Part shown: positions 9,026 through 19,001 of the stretch, piece by piece
Layout: every line of letters starts with the position of its first letter
Numbering within the stretch: the first letter of the stretch is position 1
The notes under the pieces: model-generated
What the model was told of the DNA's origin: nothing
The model's input: only the letters and a program-made list of their open reading frames with translations
The model's database searches: none
Origin: an uncultured Lachnospiraceae bacterium
Lineage (GTDB): Bacteria; Bacillota; Clostridia; Lachnospirales; Lachnospiraceae
Length of the DNA: 64,000 nt
Reading direction: 5' to 3'
NCBI GenBank assembly: GCA_947174495.1
Contig: CAMWJC010000007.1
Span: 1-64,000, forward strand
Program-made: the position numbers and the translations under genes

Positions 9026-11016
9026 CTTTTTTTATAGTTTCCCGCAGCTTTATTAAACTGCTGGTTAAGCGCAAACTGATTATTCAACTGCTTCACGATA
9101 TTGGTTCGTCTGGAAACAAAATCGTCCAGCTTTTTCATATACTCATCCTCGGTGATCACGCCATCCGCCACCATGGTAAGTCCCTTTTCCCAGCTTGCAG
9201 TGAGAGCCGGATCAAGAAGCGGACGTATAGAGTTATCCACCACCTCATAAATCATTTCTCCCATCAGAGTAGGTGTAATGATCTGTGTCTTTTTATTTAA
9301 TGCCAAATATTTGATATTTATGAGCTTTTTAAGAATTTCCGCTCTGGTTGCCGATGTGCCGATTCCGCTTCCTTTGATGTGTGAACGCAGCTCCTCATCC
9401 TCAATCAGCTGCCCTGCATTTTCCATGGCAAGAATGATGGTTCCCGAATTATATCGCTTGGGAGGCGAAGTTTCCCCTTCTTTGATCTGCATATCCCGGA
9501 CCGGAAGCTCCGTTCCCTTTTTCAGTCTGTTAAGTGCCTCCATAAATTCCTGATCGGCTTCCTCATTTTCTCCCTCATCCTCATTTTTCTTTTTAGCAAA
9601 GGAAAAAGCGGCGGCCTCCAGATAGCCTTCCGATTCCAGCACCTTAAATCCCGCAAAAAACTGCTCTCCCTTTACCGAAACATTCAGTGAAATTTTTCGA
9701 TAGATGGCGGGCGGAAAAAAGATCGCTAAAAATCTTCGCGCGATGATCTCATAGACCTTTACGGCAGTGGGACTTAAATTTCCCAAACCGGCAAGCCCCT
9801 GTCCTGTAGGGATGATCGCATAGTGATCCGTGATCTGCTTATCATTCACATAACGGGTTTTGGCAATCTGCTTATAGCTTCCATTCTCTAATACCTTAGC
9901 TGCAAGATCCCTGACAAGTCTATAGTTGCCAAGCCCCCGGATATTCTTTGAAATTTCCTTCGCTACCGCAGTGGAAAGAACTCTGGCATCGGTTCTGGGA
10001 TAAGTGGTCAGTTTCTTTTCATACAGTTCCTGTGCAATTCTGAGCGTTTCATCAGGACTGATCTTAAAGTACTTTGAACAGTCATTTTGAAGCTCCGCCA
10101 GATTATATAAAAGAGGCGGATTTTTGGTCTCTTTCTTCTTTTCAAGCGACTCCACCTTCGCCGAAACCGGCACATCACTCATCAGCATAGAGATAAGCTC
10201 TGCAGCATCCTTTTTTTCTTTAAATCCATTTTCCTTATAAAGGAGCGGAGAGCCAAAATATCTGGTATTTTCTACCGCCTTCCACTCACACTCGCAGGTC
10301 TTTTCTCCCACTGCAATCTCTGCAAGGACACGATAAAAAGGTGTTTTAACGAATTCACGGATTTCACGTTCTCTGTTTACCACCATGCCAAGCACACAGG
10401 TCATAACCCGCCCTACGCTGATTACGGCACGATCCGCTTTTAAATAGTTTTTAACGGCATTACCGTACTTCAATGTAAGCACTCGGGAAAAGTTAATTCC
10501 CATCAGATAGTCTTCTTTTGCGCGAAGATAAGCGGCAGCCCCCAAATTATCATACTCTGATAAATCCTTGGCTTCCCGTATGCCTCTTTTAATCTCTTCT
10601 TCTGTCTGTGAATCGATCCAGACTCTTCTTCTTTTCTTCCCAGTCACATGAGCCTGCTGTTCCACCAACCGATAAATGTATTCTCCTTCACGTCCCGAGT
10701 CGGTGCAGACATAGATGGTTTCCACATCCTGACGGTTCAACAGCCCGCTTACGATCTGAAACTGCTTTTTGACCCCATCGATCACCTCGTATTTAAACTC
10801 AGAAGGAATAAAGGGTATTGTGCTAAGCGACCATTTTTTGTATTTTTCATCATAAACCTCCGGATAGCTCATCGTTACCAGATGCCCTACGCACCAGGTA
10901 ACAATCGCATCCGGAGATTCCATATATCCATCTTTATTACTGGCATTTATCTGCAGTGCCCGGGCAAATTCCCTTGCCACACTGGGCTTTTCCGCAATAT
11001 ACAGATTCTTTCCCAT
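9022..11016 (-). CDS. topB: Type IA DNA topoisomerase III
   Basis: LYIAEKPSVAREFARAL, TDSGREGEYIYRLV, TTYPRTDARVLS, GIGTSATRAEILKKL. Confidence 0.93.
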   Translation of the reverse strand: MGKNLYIAEKPSVAREFARALQINASNKDGYMESPDAIVTWCVGHLVTMSYPEVYDEKYKKWSLSTIPFIPSEFKYEVIDGVKKQFQIVSGLLNRQDVETIYVCTDSGREGEYIYRLVEQQAHVTGKKRRRVWIDSQTEEEIKRGIREAKDLSEYDNLGAAAYLRAKEDYLMGINFSRVLTLKYGNAVKNYLKADRAVISVGRVMTCVLGMVVNREREIREFVKTPFYRVLAEIAVGEKTCECEWKAVENTRYFGSPLLYKENGFKEKKDAAELISMLMSDVPVSAKVESLEKKKETKNPPLLYNLAELQNDCSKYFKISPDETLRIAQELYEKKLTTYPRTDARVLSTAVAKEISKNIRGLGNYRLVRDLAAKVLENGSYKQIAKTRYVNDKQITDHYAIIPTGQGLAGLGNLSPTAVKVYEIIARRFLAIFFPPAIYRKISLNVSVKGEQFFAGFKVLESEGYLEAAAFSFAKKKNEDEGENEEADQEFMEALNRLKKGTELPVRDMQIKEGETSPPKRYNSGTIILAMENAGQLIEDEELRSHIKGSGIGTSATRAEILKKLINIKYLALNKKTQIITPTLMGEMIYEVVDNSIRPLLDPALTASWEKGLTMVADGVITEDEYMKKLDDFVSRRTNIVKQLNNQFALNQQFNKAAGNYKKS

Positions 11017-12371
11017 TACATCTCATCCAACCTGATTAATTTCAAATTACGCTTTACCTTCGCTTCCAAATCCAACTTTTCCTCAAACCGTCCCACCGAA
11101 AATAGATAGATATAATCCACATGTATTTTCGCTTTCTGGGCACAGAACAAAAGCCACTCATAATCATCATAGCGCATCATAGGCTTATCCCAATTGCAGA
11201 TACCAATCAGCGTCTTTCCTTCCTCATCCTGTGCGATCAAATCAATATTTCCGAACTTTCCTACCCATTCTCCGATCCGATCCACCTCAATGGGAAGCCT
11301 TTTCCATTTGCTCCACTTTTCAATGTGTTGTTTACATACCGTCTTAAAATATTCTGCCACATATCCTCTAAACGATGGTGCAATATATTTGACATAAAAG
11401 TCCTCCCCTGTAAGCACCTCCAGACTGCTTAAATTCGGATATAAAAAGCGGAAATAAAAATCTACAAAATGATTTGTTATACGGTAAATGCCTTTCTGCG
11501 TATTTGCCTTTCCTTCCGTGTCATAAGAAAATACCTTTTCAACCAGTTCCAGTTCCATCAGATTCTTCAAATAAACGCTGATCTTTGCCCTGGAAAATCC
11601 TGTGTGAAGAAACAAGTCGTTAAGCTTATGTTTCCCTGCCGCGATTGCAGATAAGATTGTATTGTATACGGAAGTTTCTCTAAGCTCTTCCTCAACGATT
11701 CTCTGCCCCTCACTGTATAAAAAAGAATTTTTATCAAGAATATGCCTGCATATATTTTGACGCACGCTTAGCTTGTCATCAAAATGTGCCCATAGTCCCG
11801 GCATTCCGCCCAGCACAGCATAAACCTCTATGCACTGCTCCATGGAAAAGCCTGGGAAATACTCCATAATTGCTTCAAAACCAAGCTCCCTGATCTTAAG
11901 AAACCCGGAAAGTTCATGTGCTGCTTCCCCAATTCTTGTGATCATACCGTTCTCAATCCATCCTATGGAAGAACTGCACAAAATGACCATCACCTGCGAA
12001 TTATTGTTCACAAAAGCAGTCAGTTCCTTCATAAATGCGCTGCCTGCCTTAACAATATACTGAAATTCATCGATAATAATGACTTTTTTTTCACCTGCTT
12101 TGTCTGAAAGAGCCTGAAATATTTCTGCGAAAGAAGGATACTTAGCAATCTCGTTTTCATCACTGCTAATTTCTGCCCCCCACAAATAACACTGTTCCCG
12201 CTCTGAAGCCGATCTTGCCCTGTAATAGGAATAAGCTTTATCCTGAACAAACTGGTCAAGAAGCGCTGTTTTTCCGACACTTTTTTCTCCATAAACTACC
12301 ACTATCCGGCTGCCTTCCCGGTCATAGTAAGAATTCAAATATTTTAGCTCCGACGCACGTCCCAAAACCAT
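11016..12371 (-). CDS. ATP-binding protein (archaeal-type ATPase with C-terminal DUF234-like region)
   Basis: Walker A VYGEKSVGKTALLDQF, Walker B VIIIDEFQYI, wHTH region, HFVDFYFRFLYP. Confidence 0.85.
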   Translation of the reverse strand: MVLGRASELKYLNSYYDREGSRIVVVYGEKSVGKTALLDQFVQDKAYSYYRARSASEREQCYLWGAEISSDENEIAKYPSFAEIFQALSDKAGEKKVIIIDEFQYIVKAGSAFMKELTAFVNNNSQVMVILCSSSIGWIENGMITRIGEAAHELSGFLKIRELGFEAIMEYFPGFSMEQCIEVYAVLGGMPGLWAHFDDKLSVRQNICRHILDKNSFLYSEGQRIVEEELRETSVYNTILSAIAAGKHKLNDLFLHTGFSRAKISVYLKNLMELELVEKVFSYDTEGKANTQKGIYRITNHFVDFYFRFLYPNLSSLEVLTGEDFYVKYIAPSFRGYVAEYFKTVCKQHIEKWSKWKRLPIEVDRIGEWVGKFGNIDLIAQDEEGKTLIGICNWDKPMMRYDDYEWLLFCAQKAKIHVDYIYLFSVGRFEEKLDLEAKVKRNLKLIRLDEM

Positions 12372-12391
12372 GATTTTCTCCCAATTTCTGA

Positions 12392-14140
12392 TCAGATCTG
12401 TAAACTCAGAAGTTCCTCCATCTTCTCAGCCGACATAGGCTTTCCTAACAAAAATCCCTGAATACAGTCGCATCCGATATCCTTTAAATAAGAAAACTGC
12501 TCCTCTGTTTCCACTCCTTCTGCAACCGTTTCAAAGCCCAGCTTTTTCACCATATATATGATAGATTCCGTAATGATCCTTGTATTTTCATCTGTAGTGA
12601 TCGTATCAATGAAACTTTTGTCAATTTTCAACGTATCAATAGGAAGTCCCTTGATATATGATAACGAAGAATATCCTGTTCCAAAATCATCAAGTGAAAT
12701 TCGGATTCCATAGTCCCGAAGGATGTATAATTTTTCCGTAACTTCCTTGAAATTCTCAATCAATACGCTTTCCGTGATTTCCAGTTCAAGTTCCTTTGGA
12801 TCTACATCATATTTATGGATAATGTTTATGACACTGTCAATAAACTCTTCCCTCATATATTGAATTGCTGAAATGTTCAACGAAAGAATCACATTTCGTC
12901 CATACTGTTTTTTCCATTTGACAAAGGTTTTAATACTCTCCTCAATCACCCAGGTTCCGATAGGAACAATCGTTCCATTTTTCTCCGCAATAGGGATGAA
13001 GACTGCAGGACTAATCATCTTACCGTCATTATCCCGCCAACGAATCAATGCTTCCATTCCCCGAAGCTTTTTGGTATCCGCATAGTACTGCGGCTGAAAG
13101 TTCATCGTAAAATTCTGATTAAATACGGCCTCTTTCAGCTTTGTCTCAATATTTACATTCTGCAAAAATTCGCTCAAAATCGGCGCATCAAAATACTTAA
13201 TTGTATTTTTGCCCTGCCCTTTTGCCTTGAACATAACGATTTCAGCACAATTGATCAACTCAAGCGTTGTTTTTGCCGCCTCCGGATATTCAGCCACGCC
13301 GATACTGACAGATATACCCAGATCCTGTCCGTTGCTGAGCCGGAAGGGATCTTTGATCTTATCACATATCTTTTTATAGATTTGTTCCACTGTGCGATTT
13401 CCGTAAGGTTTGTAAATTGCAATGCAGTAGATATCCGCATTAAAATGGGATACCAGAACATTCTCTCCCTGAATATCCGCTAAAAGCTGACCAAACTGCT
13501 GAACAATCTCATCCCCTACAACAATTCCGAAACCGTCATTGATCTTCCTGAAATCATCAATATCCACAAACATGACCGACACGATCTCATTATCGTCACC
13601 AGCCCTGCGCACAAAATCTGCCAACAACCTGACAAAATAATTACGGTTATACAAACCTGTCAGCACATCAAAATATGCCATATAGGTTAATTCTTCATTT
13701 TGATTCTTAAACTTGGATATATCCTTAAATCGAATCACCTTATCCGTTGCATTTCCTGCCCCGTCATATAATATTTCTGTTTCGCATTCCACCCATGTTC
13801 TGCCGTCTTTAAGCTTGATGATACCACTGTCTGAATTTATTTCTTTCTTTTCCAGAAAGATCAGATCTCTGAGCGGAAGAACATACTTATCCTCCACCTG
13901 TGAATATAGCTTTGCAAGATCTTTCATATCTCTGATCTCGACCTCTGGGAAAAAGAAATCCCAGTTAGCAATCGTTTTTACCGTATTTTCAACAAGATTA
14001 ACATAAAGAAAAGCATTACTTGATGTATTGCAGATTAAGCGATACATCTTTTCATCACTTGTCAATCGTTGATTCATTGCGCTTAACAGGTCTACCTGAT
14101 AACGTAATTCATCCATGTTACTTACCCTTCTTTTGATCAT
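12392..14140 (-). CDS. PAS-like/GGDEF(degenerate)-EAL domain protein, probable c-di-GMP phosphodiesterase
   Basis: MEALIRWR (EAL), DDFGTGYSSLSYIKGLPIDTLKIDKSF, AEGVET; GGDEF site reads HFNADI. Confidence 0.88.
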   Translation of the reverse strand: MIKRRVSNMDELRYQVDLLSAMNQRLTSDEKMYRLICNTSSNAFLYVNLVENTVKTIANWDFFFPEVEIRDMKDLAKLYSQVEDKYVLPLRDLIFLEKKEINSDSGIIKLKDGRTWVECETEILYDGAGNATDKVIRFKDISKFKNQNEELTYMAYFDVLTGLYNRNYFVRLLADFVRRAGDDNEIVSVMFVDIDDFRKINDGFGIVVGDEIVQQFGQLLADIQGENVLVSHFNADIYCIAIYKPYGNRTVEQIYKKICDKIKDPFRLSNGQDLGISVSIGVAEYPEAAKTTLELINCAEIVMFKAKGQGKNTIKYFDAPILSEFLQNVNIETKLKEAVFNQNFTMNFQPQYYADTKKLRGMEALIRWRDNDGKMISPAVFIPIAEKNGTIVPIGTWVIEESIKTFVKWKKQYGRNVILSLNISAIQYMREEFIDSVINIIHKYDVDPKELELEITESVLIENFKEVTEKLYILRDYGIRISLDDFGTGYSSLSYIKGLPIDTLKIDKSFIDTITTDENTRIITESIIYMVKKLGFETVAEGVETEEQFSYLKDIGCDCIQGFLLGKPMSAEKMEELLSLQI

Positions 14141-14179
14141 GGAAAACTCCCCATTTCCCGTGATCGTTCAACCTTTGTA

Positions 14180-15286
14180 CTATTTTTTCGTGATATATCC
14201 CTGTTCCTTCAGAAGCTCTGCACAAAGCACTGCACCGCCGGCAGCTCCTCTTACCGTATTATGTGAAAGCCCCACAAACTTCCAGTCATAAACCGTATCT
14301 TCACGAAGTCTTCCTACGCTGATTCCCATACCGTTTTCGAAATCAACATCCATTTTTACCTGAGGTCTGTTATCCTCATCAAGATACTGAATAAACTGCT
14401 TTGGTGAACTGGGCAGATTCAATTCTTGTGGAAGTCCCCTAAAAGAAACAAGCTTTTCGATAAGCTGTTCTTTGGTCGGATTCTTTTTAAACTTTACAAA
14501 TACTGCTGCTGTATGACCATTTAAAACAGGAACCCTGATACATTGACATGTAATAATCGGAGAATCCGCAGGTTCAATCACACCGTCTTTGATCTCACCC
14601 CAGATGCGGAGCGGTTCTTTTTCACTCTTCTCCTCTTCTCCACCAATGTAGGGAATAATATTTTCAACCATCTCCGGCCAGTCCTTAAAAGTCTTTCCCG
14701 CACCGGAAATTGCCTGATAAGTAGTAGCTACTACCTCGTAAGGCTCAAACTCTTTCCAAGCAGTCAATACCGGCGCATAGCTTTGAATGGAACAGTTCGG
14801 CTTCACTGCCACAAACCCTCTCTCTGTCCCCAGTCTCTTTCTCTGAAAATCAATAACCTTCATGTGCTCCGGATTGATCTCCGGCACCACCATGGGAACA
14901 TCGGGCGTCCATCTATGGGCCGAGTTATTTGAAACAACAGGGGTCTCCGTCTTTGCATATTCTTCTTCGATTTTTTTGATTTCTTCTTTCGTCATGTCCA
15001 CGGCACTGAAGACAAAATCCACTTCCGCAGCTACTTTTTCCACTTCGTTTACATTCATGACGATAATATCTTTCACATTTTCCGGCATCGGAGTTGTCAT
15101 TTTCCATCTTTCCCCTACTGCCTCTTTGTAGCTTTTTCCAGCAGATCTTTCGCTGGCGGCAATGGTTGTCACCTCAAACCAGGGATGATTTTCCAGAAGC
15201 GCTATAAATCGCTGCCCCACCATACCTGTTCCGCCTAAAATTCCTACTTTCAATTTGTCACTCATTTCTATTGTTGCTCCTTTCAC
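14180..15286 (-). CDS. asd: Aspartate-semialdehyde dehydrogenase (likely start MSDKLKVGILG)
   Basis: KVGILGGTGMVGQRF, VKPNCSIQ, TYQAISGAGK. Confidence 0.92.
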   Translation of the reverse strand: MKGATIEMSDKLKVGILGGTGMVGQRFIALLENHPWFEVTTIAASERSAGKSYKEAVGERWKMTTPMPENVKDIIVMNVNEVEKVAAEVDFVFSAVDMTKEEIKKIEEEYAKTETPVVSNNSAHRWTPDVPMVVPEINPEHMKVIDFQRKRLGTERGFVAVKPNCSIQSYAPVLTAWKEFEPYEVVATTYQAISGAGKTFKDWPEMVENIIPYIGGEEEKSEKEPLRIWGEIKDGVIEPADSPIITCQCIRVPVLNGHTAAVFVKFKKNPTKEQLIEKLVSFRGLPQELNLPSSPKQFIQYLDEDNRPQVKMDVDFENGMGISVGRLREDTVYDWKFVGLSHNTVRGAAGGAVLCAELLKEQGYITKK

Positions 15287-16698
15287 TTATGGTCTGTTTC
15301 ATTATTCATATACTTTTCCCTGCAGGCATCTAAGAAGTCCTTATTGATCCGGATCACTTCCTTCATGGCCTCCTGGCCCGGAGCGCCTATGGTAAGCCGT
15401 TTTTCCACACAAGTTTTTAAACTGACTGCATCATAAATATCCGCTTCAAATACCGGGCTGATCGCCTGCAATTCCCGAATACTGAGTTTGTCAATACAAG
15501 TATTCTTTTCAAGGCAGTAAAGAACTAGTCTGCCAATAATTCCATGAGCATCCCGGAAAGGAACTCCTTTTCCTACCAGATAATCCGCCGCATCCGTTGC
15601 ATTGGTAAATCCATTCATGGCGCTCTGCTCCATGACCGGATGATTGAATTTCATGGTTTCAAGCATTCCATTAAACAAAACCAGACAATTCTTCACCGTC
15701 TCAATAGCATCAAATGTGACCTCTTTATCCTCCTGCATATCCTTATTGTACGCAAGAGGGATTCCTTTCATGGTAGTTAAGATGGAAACCAGCGCGCCAT
15801 AAACACGCCCTGTCTTTCCCCTTACCAGTTCCGCTATGTCCGGATTTTTTTTCTGGGGCATAATACTGCTTCCTGTAGAAAATCCATCGTCAATCTCAAC
15901 AAAACGGTACTCATTGGAATTCCAGATGATCACTTCCTCTGAAAATCTGCTTAAATGCATCATAATCGTAGATAATGCAGATAAGAGTTCTATGATATAA
16001 TCTCTGTCCGCCACAGAATCCATGCTGTTAAGGGTCGGTCCTTCAAATCCCATCAAAGATGCTGTATACGCGCGATCCAGAGGATACGTGGTACCGGCAA
16101 ATGCGCCTGCCCCTAAAGGACAGTAATTCATTCTCCTGTAAATATCTGACAATCTTTGCCAATCCCGCTTAAACATCTCAAAATATGCTCCCATATGATG
16201 AGCAAGCGTTGTCGGCTGAGCCTTCTGTAAATGTGTAAAACCCGGCATATAAGTTGTCAGATTGTTCTCCATGATGGAAATCAGTGTTCCCATCAAATCC
16301 TGAAGGCAATCGGAAATCTTTAATACCTCACCTCTTATGTAAAGCTTCATGTCCAATGCTACCTGATCATTTCTGCTTCTTCCGGTGTGCATTTTTTTCC
16401 CGGCATCACCGATCCGTTCAATCAGTTTTGCCTCTACAAAGCTGTGAATATCTTCAAATTCATCCGTAATACTCAAACTTCCCTGCTCTACATCCGTACG
16501 AATGCCGGTCAGGCCCTTCACAATGGCATCCTTTTCTTCCAAAGAAATGATTCCCTGCTTTTCAAGCATAACCACATGGGCAATACTTCCTTCGATGTCC
16601 TGCTCAAATAATCTTTTGTCAAAATGAATAGAAGCATTAAACCGATAAACCAGGTCGTCTGTTTCCTTGGTAAACCGGCCTCCCCATAATTGAGCCAT
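15283..16698 (-). CDS. argH: Argininosuccinate lyase
   Basis: MAQLWGGRFTKETDD, TGRSRNDQVALD, GSSIMPQKKNPD. Confidence 0.95.
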   Translation of the reverse strand: MAQLWGGRFTKETDDLVYRFNASIHFDKRLFEQDIEGSIAHVVMLEKQGIISLEEKDAIVKGLTGIRTDVEQGSLSITDEFEDIHSFVEAKLIERIGDAGKKMHTGRSRNDQVALDMKLYIRGEVLKISDCLQDLMGTLISIMENNLTTYMPGFTHLQKAQPTTLAHHMGAYFEMFKRDWQRLSDIYRRMNYCPLGAGAFAGTTYPLDRAYTASLMGFEGPTLNSMDSVADRDYIIELLSALSTIMMHLSRFSEEVIIWNSNEYRFVEIDDGFSTGSSIMPQKKNPDIAELVRGKTGRVYGALVSILTTMKGIPLAYNKDMQEDKEVTFDAIETVKNCLVLFNGMLETMKFNHPVMEQSAMNGFTNATDAADYLVGKGVPFRDAHGIIGRLVLYCLEKNTCIDKLSIRELQAISPVFEADIYDAVSLKTCVEKRLTIGAPGQEAMKEVIRINKDFLDACREKYMNNETDHK

Positions 16699-16853
16699 AA
16701 GCATATTCCTCCAATTATTAAATCTGAATTTGATACTATCATATTTTTCGTTTCTTTTCAATGCTATATTTCACGAAATCCATGACATATCCGGCACACA
16801 AATGTCGAATGTTCATAGATTAGTAGTATAAAAAAGGGAAATGAGGTCCTTAA

Positions 16854-17615
16854 ATGGAACAGCCTATTTTGGAATGTAGAGATATCTGCTTTTCCTATCA
16901 TAATCTAAAAGGGGAAACCAAAGCGCTTGATCACATATCCTTTCAGGTAGATCAAGGTGAGTTCATCGCTATCGTAGGCCCCAGCGGCTGCGGCAAATCC
17001 ACACTGCTTTCTATTATCGCCGGACTTCTTAAACCCGAATCAGGTGAAATTCTGTTAAATCAGGCAAATGACATTAAAATCGGCTATATGCTCCAGCAAG
17101 ATCATCTTCTGGAATGGCGTTCGATTTGGAAAAATGTATTACTTGGTCCCGAAATAACAGGCACACTGACCAAGGAAAAAGAAGATCTTGCAAATCATTT
17201 GCTTAACGATTACGGATTATATAAATTTAAAGACAAAAAACCCAGCGAATTATCAGGAGGCATGAAGCAGCGTGCCGCTCTAATACGTACCATGGTCATG
17301 GAGCCTGCACTTCTACTTCTTGATGAACCGTTCAGTGCTTTGGATTACCAAACCCGACTGACAGTTTCCGCAGACATTGGCAACATTATCCGTAAAAGCC
17401 GGATCACTGCCATCCTGATCACCCACGATCTTTCCGAGGCAATCTCACTATCTGACAGGATTTTAGTCATGACAAAACGTCCTGCCACCATCAAAAACAA
17501 TATTCCGGTCCATCTTTCTATGACGGAAAATTCTCCCCTTGCAGCTAGGAATGCTCCGGAATTCAACAATTTGTTCACTTTACTTTGGAAGGAGATTTCA
17601 GATGAATATACCTGA
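16854..17615 (+). CDS. ABC transporter ATP-binding protein (NitT/TauT family)
   Basis: Walker A VGPSGCGKSTLLS, LSGGMKQRAALIRT, LLLLDEPFSALD. Confidence 0.9.
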   Translation: MEQPILECRDICFSYHNLKGETKALDHISFQVDQGEFIAIVGPSGCGKSTLLSIIAGLLKPESGEILLNQANDIKIGYMLQQDHLLEWRSIWKNVLLGPEITGTLTKEKEDLANHLLNDYGLYKFKDKKPSELSGGMKQRAALIRTMVMEPALLLLDEPFSALDYQTRLTVSADIGNIIRKSRITAILITHDLSEAISLSDRILVMTKRPATIKNNIPVHLSMTENSPLAARNAPEFNNLFTLLWKEISDEYT

Positions 17616-18444
17616 GAAAACAACTTCACCCGCAAAAACTCCTCCTCTTGCCGGACAGCTTACCGCTCAAGAGTCCTATATTCGCAAGCATCATCGACAT
17701 CACCATCTCATTACCACTGCACGACTTCTCATCTTTGCAGTATTTTTGATCGTTTGGGAAGCCGCCGGCAGGTTTGGACTTATTGATACCTTCTTTTTTA
17801 GCAGTCCCGGCATGGTCATCTCCTATTTTGGTCAAATGCTGGCTGACGGCTCCTTTTTTACTCATACCGGAATTACACTAATGGAAACACTGATCAGTTT
17901 CCTGCTAATTACCTTGATCGCCATGCTAACAGCTACCGTTTTATGGTATTCCAGAACTTTATCCGAGATTTTAGAGCCTTACCTTGTTGTTCTCAACAGC
18001 CTACCCAAGTCCGCTCTCGCCCCGCTTTTTATCGTATGGCTCGGCACCGGAACGGACACTATTATCGTTGCCGGAATATCCGTTGCCATCTTTGGTTCCA
18101 TCATCAGCCTCTATACCGGCTTTTCGCACACGGATTCTGAAAAACTGAAACTGATTTATACCCTTGGCGGGAACCGCATAGATGCATTTTTTAAGGTTGT
18201 TCTTCCGTCCTCCATCCCGATTATTTTAAGCAACATGAAAGTCAATATCGGCCTTGCTCTGGTGGGCGTGATCATCGGTGAATTTCTTGCTGCAAGGCGC
18301 GGGCTGGGATATCTGATCATCTACGGCTCACAGGTCTTTAAATTGAATATGGTGATAACTTCTATCATCATCCTGTGTATTATCGCAATGGGACTTTATC
18401 AGACCATTCAATATCTGGAACATCTTTACAAAAAGAAAAAATAG
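17602..18444 (+). CDS. ABC transporter permease (NitT/TauT family)
   Basis: Overlaps the ATPase stop; BPD permease motif EFLAARRGLGYLI. Confidence 0.88.
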   Translation: MNIPEKTTSPAKTPPLAGQLTAQESYIRKHHRHHHLITTARLLIFAVFLIVWEAAGRFGLIDTFFFSSPGMVISYFGQMLADGSFFTHTGITLMETLISFLLITLIAMLTATVLWYSRTLSEILEPYLVVLNSLPKSALAPLFIVWLGTGTDTIIVAGISVAIFGSIISLYTGFSHTDSEKLKLIYTLGGNRIDAFFKVVLPSSIPIILSNMKVNIGLALVGVIIGEFLAARRGLGYLIIYGSQVFKLNMVITSIIILCIIAMGLYQTIQYLEHLYKKKK

Positions 18445-18467
18445 GAGACTGTATACCAGCCTCCTAT
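18441..18467 (-). terminator. Rho-independent terminator downstream of tRNA-Thr (minus strand)
   Basis: ATAGGAGGCTGG-TAT-ACAGTCTCCTATTTTTTC on the minus strand with T-run. Confidence 0.75.
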
Positions 18468-18471
18468 CGTA

Positions 18472-18544
18472 AGCTACTGAGGGGACTCGAACCCCTGACC
18501 TGCTGATTACGAATCAGCTGCTCTACCTGCTGAGCCACAGTAGC
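18472..18544 (-). tRNA. tRNA-Thr (anticodon CGT)
   Basis: Minus strand GCTACTG...GCTGA-TTCGTAA-TCAGC...GGGGTTCGAGTCCCCTCAGTAGC forms a full cloverleaf; anticodon CGT. Confidence 0.93.
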
Positions 18545-18580
18545 GTCTTTCTGCGGTTCTTTTGAACCTGCAACAAAATA

Positions 18581-18609
18581 ATTATAAGGGTAAAGTGTAT
18601 ATTTTGCAA
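18581..18609 (-). promoter_or_regulatory. Sigma-70-type promoter of tRNA-Thr
   Basis: Minus strand TTGCAA-N17-TATAAT about 37 bp upstream of the tRNA. Confidence 0.7.
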
Positions 18610-18615
18610 GAGAAA

Positions 18616-19001
18616 TTTACGTTTGACTGGGTATGCGTATATAAGTCGTACGCTCAGATTAAAATAAATCCTACGTCAGCACGCTCGATAAAGCGTTCGC
18701 GAATTGCTTCCTTTAGGATTTATTTTAATCTGAGCTGGATTACTGAATAACGCAAAGCCCAAATGGTAACTCCACTAATGTCGAATGGTTCACTCTTTAG
18801 CAGTCAGCCAGACAGTAAATTAGGCAACTGTAGTGAAGTCATTTCATTAGCTGTTTTTCCGTTAGCCAAAAACTAACTCGGATAAGAAACAAATTCTTAA
18901 GGAAGCAATTCGCGAACGCTTTATCGAGCGTGCTGATGTAGAATTTTGTTTCTTATCCGAGTGGTCGTTCAGATACATCAGTTAAACCAGCTAAACGTTA
19001 A
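18616..19001. repeat. Structured dispersed element copy 1 (inverted hairpin pair with terminal inverted repeats)
   Basis: TIR TTTACGTTTGACTGG / CCAGCTAAACGTTAA; hairpin A 18653-18734 (perfect 21-bp stem), hairpin B 18877-18961 (21-bp stem, one bulge); loop cores are reverse complements of each other. Confidence 0.9.
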
